DNA of 64,000 bases from Rahnella bonaserana (GCF_019049675.1 NZ_JAFMOW010000059.1:1-64000); one strand, 5' to 3'. Shown: positions 45,663 to 54,666, numbered from the stretch's first letter. The notes: generated by a model not told the origin, from the sequence alone. Translations and numbers: made by a program.

Positions 45663-46883
45663 TCATACGCACAGTCGCGCAACGGCTCGCTCAAGGCGGT
45701 TCAGCCCTTCTTCAATATCTGCGCCCGGAATAATCAGTGAAGGCGCAAAGCGCAGCACGTTGGGGCCGGCAATCAGCGCAATCAGTCCTTCTTCTGCCGC
45801 CAGCGTATTCAGCTGTTTGGCCTGATCCTGATAACGCGCGTTCATTACCGCGCCGATCAGCAAACCTTGCCCGCGCACTTCGCTGAACACCTGATAACGG
45901 TCGTTGATGCGTTTCAGACCCGCGACAAACCACTCATGGCGTTTAGTGACGCCGGCCAATACTTCCGGCGTGTTAATCATCTCAAACACCTTACCTGCCA
46001 CCGCTGTCGCCAGCGGGTTACCGCCGTAGGTGGTGCCGTGGGTGCCCGGCTGGAATAACACGGCATAACGGTCAGTGGTCAGCATCGCACCAATCGGGAA
46101 ACCGCCGCCGAGCGCTTTGGCACTGGTCAGAATATCCGGCACCACGCCGTAATGCTGATAGGCATACAACTCACCGGTACGTCCGACGCCGGTCTGCACT
46201 TCGTCGAAAATAAGCACCGCCTGATGTCTGTCACACAGCTCACGCAGTCCTTGCAGAAATTCAGCGTCAGCCGGCACCACCCCGCCCTCGCCCTGAATGG
46301 GTTCAACGATAACCGCGCAGGTGCGGGAGGAAATATGGCTGGCGACAGCGGCCAGATCGTTAAAGGGCAGATGGGTAATCGCCTGCGGTAAGGGCGCGAA
46401 ATCTTCGGAATATTTTGGCTGACCACCGGTTGTTACGGTAAACAGCGTGCGTCCATGAAACGCATTTTTGAAGGCGATGATTTCATTCTTTTCGCCGCCG
46501 GTTTTATTGCCGTACAGTCTTGCCAGTTTCAGCGCAGCTTCGTTGGCTTCCGCGCCGGAGTTACAGAAAAATACTTTGTCAGCAAAGGTGGCGTCGATCA
46601 GTTGTTTCGCCAACCGCAACACCGGTTCATTGGTGTAACCGTTACCCAGATGCCAGACTTTATCCGTCTGTTCATGAAGTGTTTTACGGATTTCAGGGTG
46701 CGCATGACCCAGCGCATTCACGGCAATGCCGCCTGCAAAATCGACATAATCTTTGCCCGTCTGATCCCACAGCCAGGATCCTTCACCACGCACGGGAATA
46801 AATGCCGCAGGGGCATATACCGGCACCATCCAGTCATCAAAGTTCTGGCGGCTGACGTTTTGTGGCTGCTGTTGGTGTTCCAT
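45663..46883 (-). CDS. astC: Succinylornithine/acetylornithine transaminase
   Basis: The 406-residue class III PLP aminotransferase converts succinylornithine to succinylglutamate semialdehyde and may also work in arginine synthesis. Landmarks are [18 protein letters not shown], the Asp in [14 protein letters not shown] and the Schiff-base Lys in [15 protein letters not shown]. First gene of astCADBE, with a sigma-54-type promoter about 125 nt upstream. Confidence 0.96.
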   Translation of the reverse strand: MEHQQQPQNVSRQNFDDWMVPVYAPAAFIPVRGEGSWLWDQTGKDYVDFAGGIAVNALGHAHPEIRKTLHEQTDKVWHLGNGYTNEPVLRLAKQLIDATFADKVFFCNSGAEANEAALKLARLYGNKTGGEKNEIIAFKNAFHGRTLFTVTTGGQPKYSEDFAPLPQAITHLPFNDLAAVASHISSRTCAVIVEPIQGEGGVVPADAEFLQGLRELCDRHQAVLIFDEVQTGVGRTGELYAYQHYGVVPDILTSAKALGGGFPIGAMLTTDRYAVLFQPGTHGTTYGGNPLATAVAGKVFEMINTPEVLAGVTKRHEWFVAGLKRINDRYQVFSEVRGQGLLIGAVMNARYQDQAKQLNTLAAEEGLIALIAGPNVLRFAPSLIIPGADIEEGLNRLERAVARLCV

Positions 46884-47019
46884 ATAAACCTCTTAATGTA
46901 AGGCCAGTGACTGGCTGAATTCAGGGTGCAGGCGTCCGCCCCCCATACCAGCAGGAATTCTGGTTATTAGTTTGTTATTTAAAAGTTAATAAATAATCTC
47001 ACTTAGTCACATCATAGAG

Positions 47020-47036
47020 TGCAGCCTTCATGCCAG
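47020..47036 (-). promoter_or_regulatory. Sigma-54-type promoter of astCADBE
   Basis: On the minus strand CTGGCATGAAGGCTGCA gives GG-N10-GC with TGGCA at -24 and TGC at -12, close to TGGCAC-N5-TTGCA. It points toward astC and would start transcription near 47009. E. coli astC is known to have a sigma-54, NtrC-dependent promoter. Confidence 0.75.
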
Positions 47037-47262
47037 CAAAGGAAAAAAGTGAATAAAAAAAGTGACCTCGAGAAAAAACAACCACTTAATACCGCCTGTT
47101 ATTCACTTTAAATGCATAAAAAATGAATAAATGAAAAAATCCCCTTTTGCAGCAACGAGGCCCCGGGAATGACTATGCAGGGAAATAATTTCATTTCTGA
47201 CTTCATCTTTTATGCAGGATTGTGATCCGGCGCGTATCCGTTCTGACTCCGGCACGTGCAAA

Positions 47263-47298
47263 GCCCGATAAAGGTGCAACGTCGCACCGTTCTGGCGC
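47263..47298. promoter_or_regulatory. Tandem candidate NtrC sites
   Basis: GCACC-GTTCT-GGCGC (47284-47298) matches GCACC-N5-GGTGC at 9 of 10 half-site bases. GCCCG-ATAAA-GGTGC (47263-47277) matches at 8 of 10 and lies 21 bp away, two helical turns. They would act from about 260-280 bp upstream of the sigma-54 start. Confidence 0.5.
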
Positions 47299-47308
47299 AG
47301 TTATGCCC

Positions 47309-47324
47309 TGTGACCCGGTTCACA
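47309..47324. promoter_or_regulatory. CRP site, perfect consensus
   Basis: TGTGA-CCCGGT-TCACA matches all ten conserved CRP half-site positions. It lies 337 bp before the sugar-binding protein start and about 300 bp upstream of the ast promoter; control of the sugar operon is the likelier role. Confidence 0.8.
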
Positions 47325-47431
47325 CTCTGCACAAATAAAAATCTGCGTCCCGCATTTCTGTCTGGAAAATCTGTGTCCTGCCTTTCTCATGTGTTTAATT
47401 TGTTAATTATTTGATCCAATTTTGTTTCATT

Positions 47432-47443
47432 GTTATCGGTAAC
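47432..47443. promoter_or_regulatory. GntR-type (LacI family) operator candidate
   Basis: GTTATCGGTAAC, reverse GTTACCGATAAC, resembles the gluconate repressor half-palindromes (TGTTACC..GGTAACA). It lies between the CRP site and the sugar operon. No LacI-family gene is in the window, so a regulator elsewhere would be needed. Confidence 0.4.
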
Positions 47444-47660
47444 GCTGATCTTCCGGGCACAACCTGATGGGCTCGAAGGATTTAATTAACTTTATTTTCA
47501 CATAAACAGTCACTTAATTTAACAATTAAGGGCTTTGATCACATTCTCTTCACGACCCCGCGAAAAGCGCTTTCCCGTTAAGTTAATCTCTGAGTGTGGA
47601 ATAAATGACCACTGCCCGTTCCCCTACACAAGAACAGAACATCATAAGAAAGGTACCGAC

Positions 47661-48647
47661 ATGAAATTTAACCTCGCATTAGTCAGTGCATGTGTGGTTT
47701 CAGCATGCATGTTATTCACAACACCGTCATTCGCCGCCAAACCCTATGACATTGCCGTCGTCGCCAAAGTTACCGGCATTCCGTGGTTCACCCGCATGGA
47801 AGTCGGCGTAAAAGAAGCTGCGCAAAAACTGGATGTTAACGCCTATCAGGTGGGCGCTTCCACGCCGGATCCGGCGCAGCAGGTTAAGGTGATCGAAGAT
47901 CTCATCGCCAAAAAAGTCGACGCCATTATCGTGGTGCCAAACGATGCCAAAGTGCTTGAACCGGTGCTGAAGAAAGCGCGCGACCAGGGCATTGTGGTGT
48001 TAACGCATGAATCACCGGACCAGCAGATTGGTCAGTGGGATATCGAAACCATCGACAGTCAGAAATATGCGCAGGCCAATATGGATGAGCTGGCGAAAGA
48101 CATGGGCGGCAAAGGTGGTTATGCCATTTATGTCGGTTCCCTGACCGTGCCATTGCATAACGCCTGGGCTGATGCCGCAATTAAATATCAGAAAGAAAAA
48201 TACCCGGATATGCATGAAGTCACTTCACGCCTGCCGGTGGCAGAAAACATCGATAAGTCTTACTCCACCACGCTCGATTTAATGAAAACCTATCCTGACC
48301 TGAAAGGGATTATCGGTTTCGGTTCGCTCGGCCCGATTGGTGCCGGTCAGGCCGTTCAGCAGAAACGTGCGAAAAACAAAATCGCGGTGGTCGGTATCGC
48401 CATGCCTGCTCAGGCTGCGCCATACCTGATGCGCGGTGATGTGAAGAAAGTGCTGCTGTGGGATCCGAAAGATGCCGGCTACGCCTTAGTTACCGTCGCC
48501 GACCAGTTGCTGCAGGGCAAAGAAGTGACCAAAGACCTGAGCATCGAAGTTTTAGGCAAAGCTGATGTGGATATGGATAAACACGTGATCCGCTTTAATA
48601 AAATTCTGGAAGTGACACCAGAGAATGCGAAATCACTCGGCTTCTGA
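47661..48647 (+). CDS. Periplasmic sugar-binding protein of an ABC transporter
   Basis: The 328-residue precursor has a signal peptide ending PSFA-A near residue 23, then a type I periplasmic binding domain of the ribose/autoinducer-2/rhamnose (RbsB, LsrB, RhaS) class: KPYDIAVVAKVTGIPWFTRMEVG, DAIIVVPNDAKVLEPVLKKA, GIIGFGSLGPIGAGQAV and a LLWDPKDAGYALVTVADQLL segment. The start at 47661 follows AAGAAAGG. It is the first gene of the operon; a large hairpin and an ERIC element follow it, an arrangement that usually keeps binding-protein mRNA more abundant. Ligand unknown. Confidence 0.9.
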   Translation: MKFNLALVSACVVSACMLFTTPSFAAKPYDIAVVAKVTGIPWFTRMEVGVKEAAQKLDVNAYQVGASTPDPAQQVKVIEDLIAKKVDAIIVVPNDAKVLEPVLKKARDQGIVVLTHESPDQQIGQWDIETIDSQKYAQANMDELAKDMGGKGGYAIYVGSLTVPLHNAWADAAIKYQKEKYPDMHEVTSRLPVAENIDKSYSTTLDLMKTYPDLKGIIGFGSLGPIGAGQAVQQKRAKNKIAVVGIAMPAQAAPYLMRGDVKKVLLWDPKDAGYALVTVADQLLQGKEVTKDLSIEVLGKADVDMDKHVIRFNKILEVTPENAKSLGF

Positions 48648-48727
48648 TTTAGCTTTTTAATTCTTTTATTTATCGGATATTTACCGGAGATACATTTATC
48701 TCCAGCGCCACACCAGGCAAATAGAAA

Positions 48728-48759
48728 CAGATACGGCGATGTTTGCTGTGCCGTATCTG
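48728..48759 (+). repeat. Hairpin after the binding-protein gene
   Basis: CAGATACGGC-N12-GCCGTATCTG is a 10-bp perfect stem with AATTTC after it, 80 nt past the stop codon. A second stem, GGAGAT-N6-ATCTCC, is at 48686-48703. These probably stop or trim part of the transcript. Confidence 0.6.
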
Positions 48760-48783
48760 AATTTCTAATCAGACATTGAAACT

Positions 48784-48910
48784 TATACCCTAAATAATTT
48801 GAGTTGTGGGAAGGCGGCAAATGAGTGAATCCCGATGAGCTTACATATGTAAGTGATTCAGGTGAGCGAGTGCAGCCAACGCATCCACAGCACGAAGTAT
48901 GAGGGGTATG
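48784..48910. repeat. ERIC (intergenic repeat unit) copy 3, inside the sugar operon
   Basis: Exactly 127 bp, the canonical ERIC length, from TATACCC to GGGTATG. It contains GTGAATCCC-GATGAGCTTACAT, the central palindrome ACATATGT, GTAAGTGATTCAGGTGAGCG and GCAGCCAACGCA. It ends 14 nt before the ATPase start codon. Confidence 0.93.
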
Positions 48911-48924
48911 TTGTAAGGATTGCG

Positions 48925-50445
48925 ATGAATACTCTCAGCACGTCCCCTGCCCCTGCTGAGGCCTTTATCAGCCTCGAAAAAATCAGTAAAAAATTCCCCG
49001 GCGTATTAGCGCTGGATAATGTCAGCCTGACGCTGAATAAGGGCGAAGTGCATTGTCTCGCCGGTCAGAATGGTTGCGGCAAGAGCACCATTATTAAAAT
49101 TATTTCAGGCGTATACCAGCCGGAAAAAGGCGCGGCGATTACGCTCGACGGAAAACTATTTCATACCCTGACGCCGCAACTTTCTTCTTATTACGGCATC
49201 CAGGTTATTTATCAGGACTTATCTTTATTCCCGAATTTATCGGTGGCCGAAAATATTGCCATTCACCGTTATTTACCAGGCGGTGATTTTTGGGTACACC
49301 GCGAGGCAATGCGCAAAAAAGCTGTCGCGGCGATGCAACGGGTCGGTGTTTCTCTCGATCCGGACCGTAAAGTCGAAAAACTCTCGATCGCAGACCGCCA
49401 GTTAGTGGCAATATGCCGCGCAATCGCCGCTGACGCCAGCCTGGTCATCATGGATGAACCCACCGCGTCGCTGACCCGCACCGAAGTTAACGGCCTGCTG
49501 CGCGTGGTCAATGAGCTGAAAGCCGCGGGCATCTGCGTGGTGTTTGTCAGCCACCGTCTCGATGAGGTGATGGAAGTCGCCGACCGTATCAGCGTGATGC
49601 GCGACGGCAAACTGGTCGGCACGTATCCGGCCAGTGAACTCGACAGCAATGAGCTGGCGTTCCTGATGACCGGACAGCGTTTTACCTACAGTCATCTGCC
49701 GCACCGCGCACCCGCCGACGTGACGCCGCTGCTGGAAGTCAGCCATCTGAGCCGTAAAGGCCAGTATCAGGATATTTCGCTGTCACTGCGCCAGGGCGAA
49801 ATCACCTCGATTATCGGCCTGCTGGGTTCGGGGCGTACCGAACTTTGTCTGAGCCTGTTTGGCATGAGCCAGCCGGACAGCGGTGAAATCCGCGTTAACG
49901 GCAATGCGGTGAAATTTCACAGCAACCGCGACGCCATCCGCCACGGTATCGCTTATGTGTCAGAAGACCGTCTGACGCAGGGGCTGATCATGGAGCAATC
50001 CATTTACGACAACACGCTGGTGTCGATTTTCGACAAGCTGCACACCGGCACCGGGCTGATGGATCACCGCAAAGCGGCATCAGTGGTGAAAGACCTTATC
50101 CGTGACCTGAACATTAAAGTTTCCGACAGCGGCTTACCCGTGAAGACGCTTTCCGGCGGTAATGCGCAGCGTATCGCCATCGCCAAATGGGTCGCGACGC
50201 AGCCACATATCCTGATCCTCGACTCCCCTACCGTCGGCGTCGATATCGCCAACAAAGAAGGGATTTACCGCATCGCCCGCGACCTGGCGGAGTCCGGTAT
50301 GGCGGTGCTGATGATTTGCGATGAAATCCCGGAAGCTTATTACAACAGTCACCGCGTGCTGGTGATGCGCAAAGGCCAGCTGGTGGCGGAATTCGCGCCG
50401 CACCAGAGCAGCGAAGCGCAGATTGCGGAGGCGATCAATGGATAA
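48925..50445 (+). CDS. Sugar ABC transporter ATP-binding protein (RbsA type, two ATPase domains)
   Basis: The 506-residue protein has two fused ABC domains. The first has Walker A GQNGCGKST at 48-56, an unusual signature LSIADRQL and Walker B LVIMDEPTA. The second has a degenerate Walker A GLLGSGRTEL, signature LSGGNAQR and ILILDSPTVGVD. This asymmetry is normal for the CUT2 sugar importer class. The ATG at 48925 follows AAGGAT; an earlier in-frame ATG lies inside the ERIC element and is rejected. Confidence 0.94.
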   Translation: MNTLSTSPAPAEAFISLEKISKKFPGVLALDNVSLTLNKGEVHCLAGQNGCGKSTIIKIISGVYQPEKGAAITLDGKLFHTLTPQLSSYYGIQVIYQDLSLFPNLSVAENIAIHRYLPGGDFWVHREAMRKKAVAAMQRVGVSLDPDRKVEKLSIADRQLVAICRAIAADASLVIMDEPTASLTRTEVNGLLRVVNELKAAGICVVFVSHRLDEVMEVADRISVMRDGKLVGTYPASELDSNELAFLMTGQRFTYSHLPHRAPADVTPLLEVSHLSRKGQYQDISLSLRQGEITSIIGLLGSGRTELCLSLFGMSQPDSGEIRVNGNAVKFHSNRDAIRHGIAYVSEDRLTQGLIMEQSIYDNTLVSIFDKLHTGTGLMDHRKAASVVKDLIRDLNIKVSDSGLPVKTLSGGNAQRIAIAKWVATQPHILILDSPTVGVDIANKEGIYRIARDLAESGMAVLMICDEIPEAYYNSHRVLVMRKGQLVAEFAPHQSSEAQIAEAING

Positions 50446-51427
50446 TAAATCTCTCTCGAAACTGTTTTCTCAGCACGAATTCTGGCTGGGATTACTGGTA
50501 CTGCTGCTGGTCATCGGCCTGAGCATCAGCACCAGTGAATTTATGACGCTCGGTAACCTCACCGACGTCGCCACCAGTTACGCCATACTCGGCATTCTGG
50601 CCTGCGGCCTGTTCGTGGTGCTGATTGCCGGCGGCATCGACATCTCTTTCCCGGCTGTGACCTCTATCGGACAGTACGTGATGGCGAGTTACATCATCCA
50701 TCACGGCGGCAGTTTTCCGCTGGCGTTTGCCATGTCGATGGGCACAGGTTTACTGCTGGGGCTGGTCAATGGTTTTCTGGTGTACTGGCTTCGCGTTCCG
50801 GCCATCATCATTACGATTGCCACACTGAACCTGTTCTACGGTTTGCTGGTGTATCTGACCAATGGCACCTGGCTGTACGGCTTCCCCGACTGGTTTATGA
50901 ACGGTATTAACTGGTTCTCCTTTACTGCCGCCGACGGTTATGACTATGGCCTGACATTGCCGTTACTCAGTCTGCTGGGCGTCATTATCGCCACCGGTGT
51001 GCTGATGAACCGCACCCGTGTCGGGCGTCAGATTTACGCGATGGGCAGCAACCGTGACGCCGCCTCGCGCCTCGGTCTGAACATCCTGCGGCTGCATTTT
51101 TACGTCTACGGATTTATGGGATTACTGGCGGGTATCGCTGCAGTGGTTCAGGCGCAAATCACCCAGTCGGTAGCACCGAATTCCCTGCTCGGATATGAAC
51201 TGACGGTACTGGCAGCAGTTGTGTTAGGCGGCACCAGCATGACCGGTGGGCGCGGCTCGCTCACCGGCACCATTCTGGGCGTGATGCTGCTGGCCTTCCT
51301 GCAAAACGGCCTGACTCTGTTGAGTATTTCGTCTTACTGGCATCAGGTATTCAGCGGCGTGATCATTCTGGTCAGCATCAGCAGCACCGCGTGGAATGAA
51401 AAACGCAAACTGGCAAAGGGGATGTGA
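50438..51427 (+). CDS. Sugar ABC transporter permease 1 (RbsC family)
   Basis: The 329-residue protein has about 8-10 hydrophobic helices and the BPD_transp_2 pattern: GILACGLFVVLIAGGIDISFPAV, RVPAIIITIATLNLFYGLL and AAVVLGGTSMTGGRGSLTGTILG. The start at 50438 overlaps the ATPase gene by 8 nt. Confidence 0.93.
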   Translation: MDNKSLSKLFSQHEFWLGLLVLLLVIGLSISTSEFMTLGNLTDVATSYAILGILACGLFVVLIAGGIDISFPAVTSIGQYVMASYIIHHGGSFPLAFAMSMGTGLLLGLVNGFLVYWLRVPAIIITIATLNLFYGLLVYLTNGTWLYGFPDWFMNGINWFSFTAADGYDYGLTLPLLSLLGVIIATGVLMNRTRVGRQIYAMGSNRDAASRLGLNILRLHFYVYGFMGLLAGIAAVVQAQITQSVAPNSLLGYELTVLAAVVLGGTSMTGGRGSLTGTILGVMLLAFLQNGLTLLSISSYWHQVFSGVIILVSISSTAWNEKRKLAKGM

Positions 51428-51428
51428 C

Positions 51429-52382
51429 ATGACGACCTTAAACCGATTCTTCCCCGGCGACCGCATCATCCGTTTGCAGTTGCTGATCATCGTCGCCGTG
51501 GCCGTGCTGTTCTCGTTCACGCTCGGCGGCAGTTTCTACAGCGTCGGCAACTTCCAGTCGATCTCTTCACAACTGCCTATCCTTGGCATGCTGGCGCTGG
51601 GAATGGGCATCACCATGCTCACCGGCGGTATCAACCTTTCAGTGATTGCCGGAGCCAATGCCTGTTCGCTGGCGATGGCAGCGATTCTGGTGGCACACCC
51701 GGATCAGCCGCAATATTTCGTGCTGGCGATGCTCGCCGGTCTGGCCGTTGCTGTGGTCATTGGCGTTCTCAATGGCGCGCTGATTGCGTATATCGGTGTT
51801 TCGCCGATTCTGGCAACGCTGGGCACCATGACGCTGATTGCCGGGCTGAACATTCTGCTGACCAACGGCGCGGTGATCTCCGGCTTCCCGGCGGCAATCC
51901 AGTATCTCAGTAACGGCAGCCTGCTGGGCATTCCGGTCGCCCTGCTGCTCTTCCTGCTGGTCGCGCTTTTGCTGTGGGTTTTACTCGAACACACCACGCT
52001 CGGCCGCAGCCTGTATCTGATGGGTTCCAACGAACAGGCCACGCGTTTCAGCGGCGTTAACACTCATAAAGTGACCATCGCGGTGTATGTGCTTTCCGCC
52101 CTGCTCGGATGGGGCGCGGCACTGCTGATGATGTCCAAATTTAACTCAGCGAAAGCAGGCTACGGCGACTCGTATTTGCTGGTGACCATTCTGGCCTCGG
52201 TGCTCGGCGGGATTAACCCCGACGGCGGTTTCGGTCGGGTCATCGGGCTGGTACTGGCACTGATCGTCCTGCAAATGCTGGAAAGCGGCCTGAATCTGAT
52301 GGGTGTCAGCAGTTACCTGACAATGGCTCTTTGGGGCGGCGTCCTGATCCTGTTTATCGCTCTGCAAAACAGAAAATCTTAA
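51429..52382 (+). CDS. Sugar ABC transporter permease 2 (RbsC family)
   Basis: The 317-residue second permease has the same family pattern: LGMLALGMGITMLTGGINLS, ISPILATLGTMTLIAGLN-like region and ILASVLGGINPDGGFGRVIG. It starts 1 nt after the first permease stops. The two different permeases imply a heterodimeric channel as in Lsr-type systems. Confidence 0.93.
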   Translation: MTTLNRFFPGDRIIRLQLLIIVAVAVLFSFTLGGSFYSVGNFQSISSQLPILGMLALGMGITMLTGGINLSVIAGANACSLAMAAILVAHPDQPQYFVLAMLAGLAVAVVIGVLNGALIAYIGVSPILATLGTMTLIAGLNILLTNGAVISGFPAAIQYLSNGSLLGIPVALLLFLLVALLLWVLLEHTTLGRSLYLMGSNEQATRFSGVNTHKVTIAVYVLSALLGWGAALLMMSKFNSAKAGYGDSYLLVTILASVLGGINPDGGFGRVIGLVLALIVLQMLESGLNLMGVSSYLTMALWGGVLILFIALQNRKS

Positions 52383-52411
52383 GCGAAAGCTTTTTACCGA
52401 AGGGAAAGAAC

Positions 52412-54052
52412 ATGGCGAGTTATTTTATTGGAGTTGACGTAGGAACCGGCAGCGCCCGCGCGGGCGTCTTCGACATGACCGGCCGCATGGTCGGCCAGGC
52501 CAGCCGTGAGATTACGCTGTACCGCCCGAAAGCCGATTTCGTCGAGCAATCCTCTGATGAGATCTGGCAGTCCGTTTGCAATGCCGTAAAAGACGCGGTG
52601 AATCAGGCAGATATCAATCCGATCCAGGTGAAAGGCATCGGTTTCGACGCGACCTGTTCGCTGGTGGTGCTGGATAAAGAAGGAAAACCGCTGACCGTCA
52701 GTCCGTCCGGTCGCAGCGAGCAGAACATTATTGTGTGGATGGATCACCGCGCCATTACTCAGGCGGAACGCATCAACGCCACCGGTCATCGCGTGCTGGA
52801 ATTCGTCGGTGGGATTATTTCGCCGGAAATGCAGACACCAAAACTGCTGTGGCTGAAACAGCATATGCCCACCACCTGGAACAACGTCGGTCACCTGTTT
52901 GATCTGCCTGATTTCCTGACCTGGCGTGCCACGCAGGACACCACACGTTCGTTGTGTTCCACCGTCTGCAAATGGACCTATATTGGCCATGAAGACCGCT
53001 GGGATCCTGGCTATTTCCGCCAGATCGGGCTGGAAGATTTGCTGGAAAACAACGCGGCAAAAATCGGCAGCGAAGTGAAAACCATGGGCGAACCACTCGG
53101 GCATGGCCTGACCCAGCGCGCTGCCGCCGAAATGGGGCTGATGGCAGGCACGGCAGTCAGCGTCTCGATTATTGATGCTCATGCCGGCAGCCTCGGTATT
53201 CTCGGTGCCAGCGGCGCCTCCGGTGAATCAGCGGATTTCGACAACCGCATTGCGCTGATTGGCGGCACCTCAACGGCTCACATGGCGATGTCGCGCAGCG
53301 CACGCTATATCGGCGGGATCTGGGGGCCTTATTACTCAGCGATTCTGCCTGATTACTGGCTGAACGAGGGGGGACAATCTACCACCGGCGCGTTGATCGA
53401 CCATGTGATCCAGTCGCATCCGTGTTATCAGGATTTGCTGAAACAGGGCAAGGACAGTGGCAAAACCATTTACGAAGTGCTCAACGGCATCCTGCGCAAA
53501 ATGGCCGGTGAACCGGAGAATATCGCCTTCCTCACCAAAGACATTCATATGCTGCCCTACTTCCACGGTAACCGTTCCCCCCGTGCCAACCCGACGCTGA
53601 CCGGTACGCTGACTGGCCTGAAACTTTCGCGCACGCCGGAAGATATGGCGCTGCATTATCTGGCGACCATTCAGGCGCTGGCGCTCGGCACCCGTCACAT
53701 TATCGAAACCATGAATCAGAGCGGTTACCGCATTGATACCATGATGGCGAGCGGCGGCGGCACTAAAAACCCGGTATTTGTACAGGAACATTCTAACGCC
53801 ACGGGCTGCGCGATGTTATTGCCGGAAGAAAGCGAAGCGATGTTGCTTGGCAGCGCCATGATGGGCACCGTCGCGGCGGGCGCATACGACTCTTTGCCGG
53901 AAGCGATGGCGGCCATGAGCCGTATCGGCAAAACCGTTACGCCGCAAACCAACAAAATCAAAGAGTATTACGATCGCAAATACCGCGTATTCCATGAGAT
54001 GTACCACGACAGCATGAAATACCGCCGCCTGATGCAGGGGGAAACTGAATGA
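52412..54052 (+). CDS. FGGY-family pentulose kinase
   Basis: The 546-residue sugar kinase has the two actin-like halves of the FGGY family: the N-terminal phosphate loop FIGVDVGTGSARAGVFD (5-21), the substrate motif IIVWMDHRA (about 109-117), and the C-terminal ATP region ASGGGTKNPVFVQ. It groups by eye with the D-ribulokinase/FGGY pentulose kinases rather than AraB or XylB. The likely reaction is phosphorylation of the imported sugar or its ketose form at C5. GAAGGG precedes the ATG. Overlaps the SIS gene by 4 nt (ATGA). Confidence 0.9.
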   Translation: MASYFIGVDVGTGSARAGVFDMTGRMVGQASREITLYRPKADFVEQSSDEIWQSVCNAVKDAVNQADINPIQVKGIGFDATCSLVVLDKEGKPLTVSPSGRSEQNIIVWMDHRAITQAERINATGHRVLEFVGGIISPEMQTPKLLWLKQHMPTTWNNVGHLFDLPDFLTWRATQDTTRSLCSTVCKWTYIGHEDRWDPGYFRQIGLEDLLENNAAKIGSEVKTMGEPLGHGLTQRAAAEMGLMAGTAVSVSIIDAHAGSLGILGASGASGESADFDNRIALIGGTSTAHMAMSRSARYIGGIWGPYYSAILPDYWLNEGGQSTTGALIDHVIQSHPCYQDLLKQGKDSGKTIYEVLNGILRKMAGEPENIAFLTKDIHMLPYFHGNRSPRANPTLTGTLTGLKLSRTPEDMALHYLATIQALALGTRHIIETMNQSGYRIDTMMASGGGTKNPVFVQEHSNATGCAMLLPEESEAMLLGSAMMGTVAAGAYDSLPEAMAAMSRIGKTVTPQTNKIKEYYDRKYRVFHEMYHDSMKYRRLMQGETE

Positions 54053-54657
54053 ATGCAGAAGAGGAATTTACGCTGGCGTGTCAGGGCTGGCAGATTTACA
54101 GCCAGGAACTGCTGGCGTTGCAGCACAATCTCGATGCGGAGGTGTGGCAGCAGTTGCTGACGCTGGTGACCGGCTGTAAGGGCAAGATTGCCGTGACCGG
54201 CGTCGGCACCTCGGGGATTGCGGCGCGGAAAATCGCGCATATGCTGGCGTGCGTCGAACAACCCGCCGTATATCTCAGCGCGACGGATGCTGCCCACGGT
54301 GACTTAGGTTTTATGCGCAGCAACGACCTGATGATCCTGATTTCACGCGGCGGCAATTCCGAAGAACTGACGCGTCTGCTACCGACGCTGAAGGGCAAAG
54401 GCGTGGCAATCATCAGCGTAACAGAGAATCTGGATTCAGCCATTGCCCGCGCCGCCACGCTGGTGGTGAAAACGCATATCCAGCGGGAAATCGATCCGCT
54501 CAATATGCTGGCCACCACTTCTATCGTGCTGGTGCTGGCGGTGTTCGATGCATTATGCGGCAACATTATACTGCGCAATGGCTTCGATCAGCAGCGTTTG
54601 CTGAAAGTCCATCCTGGGGGAAATGTCGGTAAGACGTTGCGTGAGAAGGATGTTTGA
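54049..54657 (+). CDS. SIS-domain sugar-phosphate isomerase-like protein (KpsF/GutQ-like, no CBS domains)
   Basis: The 202-residue protein aligns with the SIS domain of arabinose-5-phosphate isomerases (KdsD, GutQ): VTGVGTSGIAARKIAHML, DAAHGDLGFM with the conserved His83, SRGGNSEEL and HPGGNVGKTLR. It lacks the CBS pair found in KdsD. Two family signature residues differ: Thr54 replaces Lys in GKSG, and Asn103 replaces Glu in GESSE. It may be an isomerase with another substrate. It overlaps the kinase gene, so the two act together. Confidence 0.88.
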   Translation: MNAEEEFTLACQGWQIYSQELLALQHNLDAEVWQQLLTLVTGCKGKIAVTGVGTSGIAARKIAHMLACVEQPAVYLSATDAAHGDLGFMRSNDLMILISRGGNSEELTRLLPTLKGKGVAIISVTENLDSAIARAATLVVKTHIQREIDPLNMLATTSIVLVLAVFDALCGNIILRNGFDQQRLLKVHPGGNVGKTLREKDV

Positions 54658-54666
54658 ATTGTGCTT

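Larger units (their letters stand above)
46884..47660. other. Large divergent regulatory region astC / sugar ABC operon
   Basis: This 777-bp region has no credible gene. It contains a sigma-54-type promoter for astC, two candidate NtrC sites, a perfect CRP consensus site and a GntR-type operator. The segment 46970-47130 is strikingly AT-rich, with many TTAATAA and GAATAAA-type runs suited to bending or IHF binding. Confidence 0.7.

Noticed and set aside
46920-46952. Second sigma-54 promoter nearer astC (around TGGTATGG / CTGCACCC)
   Set aside because: The GG to GC distance is wrong: ten bases after GG the bases are GG, not GC. The element at 47020-47036 fits.
48853-48924. Longer start of the sugar ABC ATPase within ERIC copy 3
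   Set aside because: The extension is encoded by the repeat and precedes a good AAGGAT site with the conserved N-terminus at 48925. Unlike astE, no readthrough into the repeat is needed.
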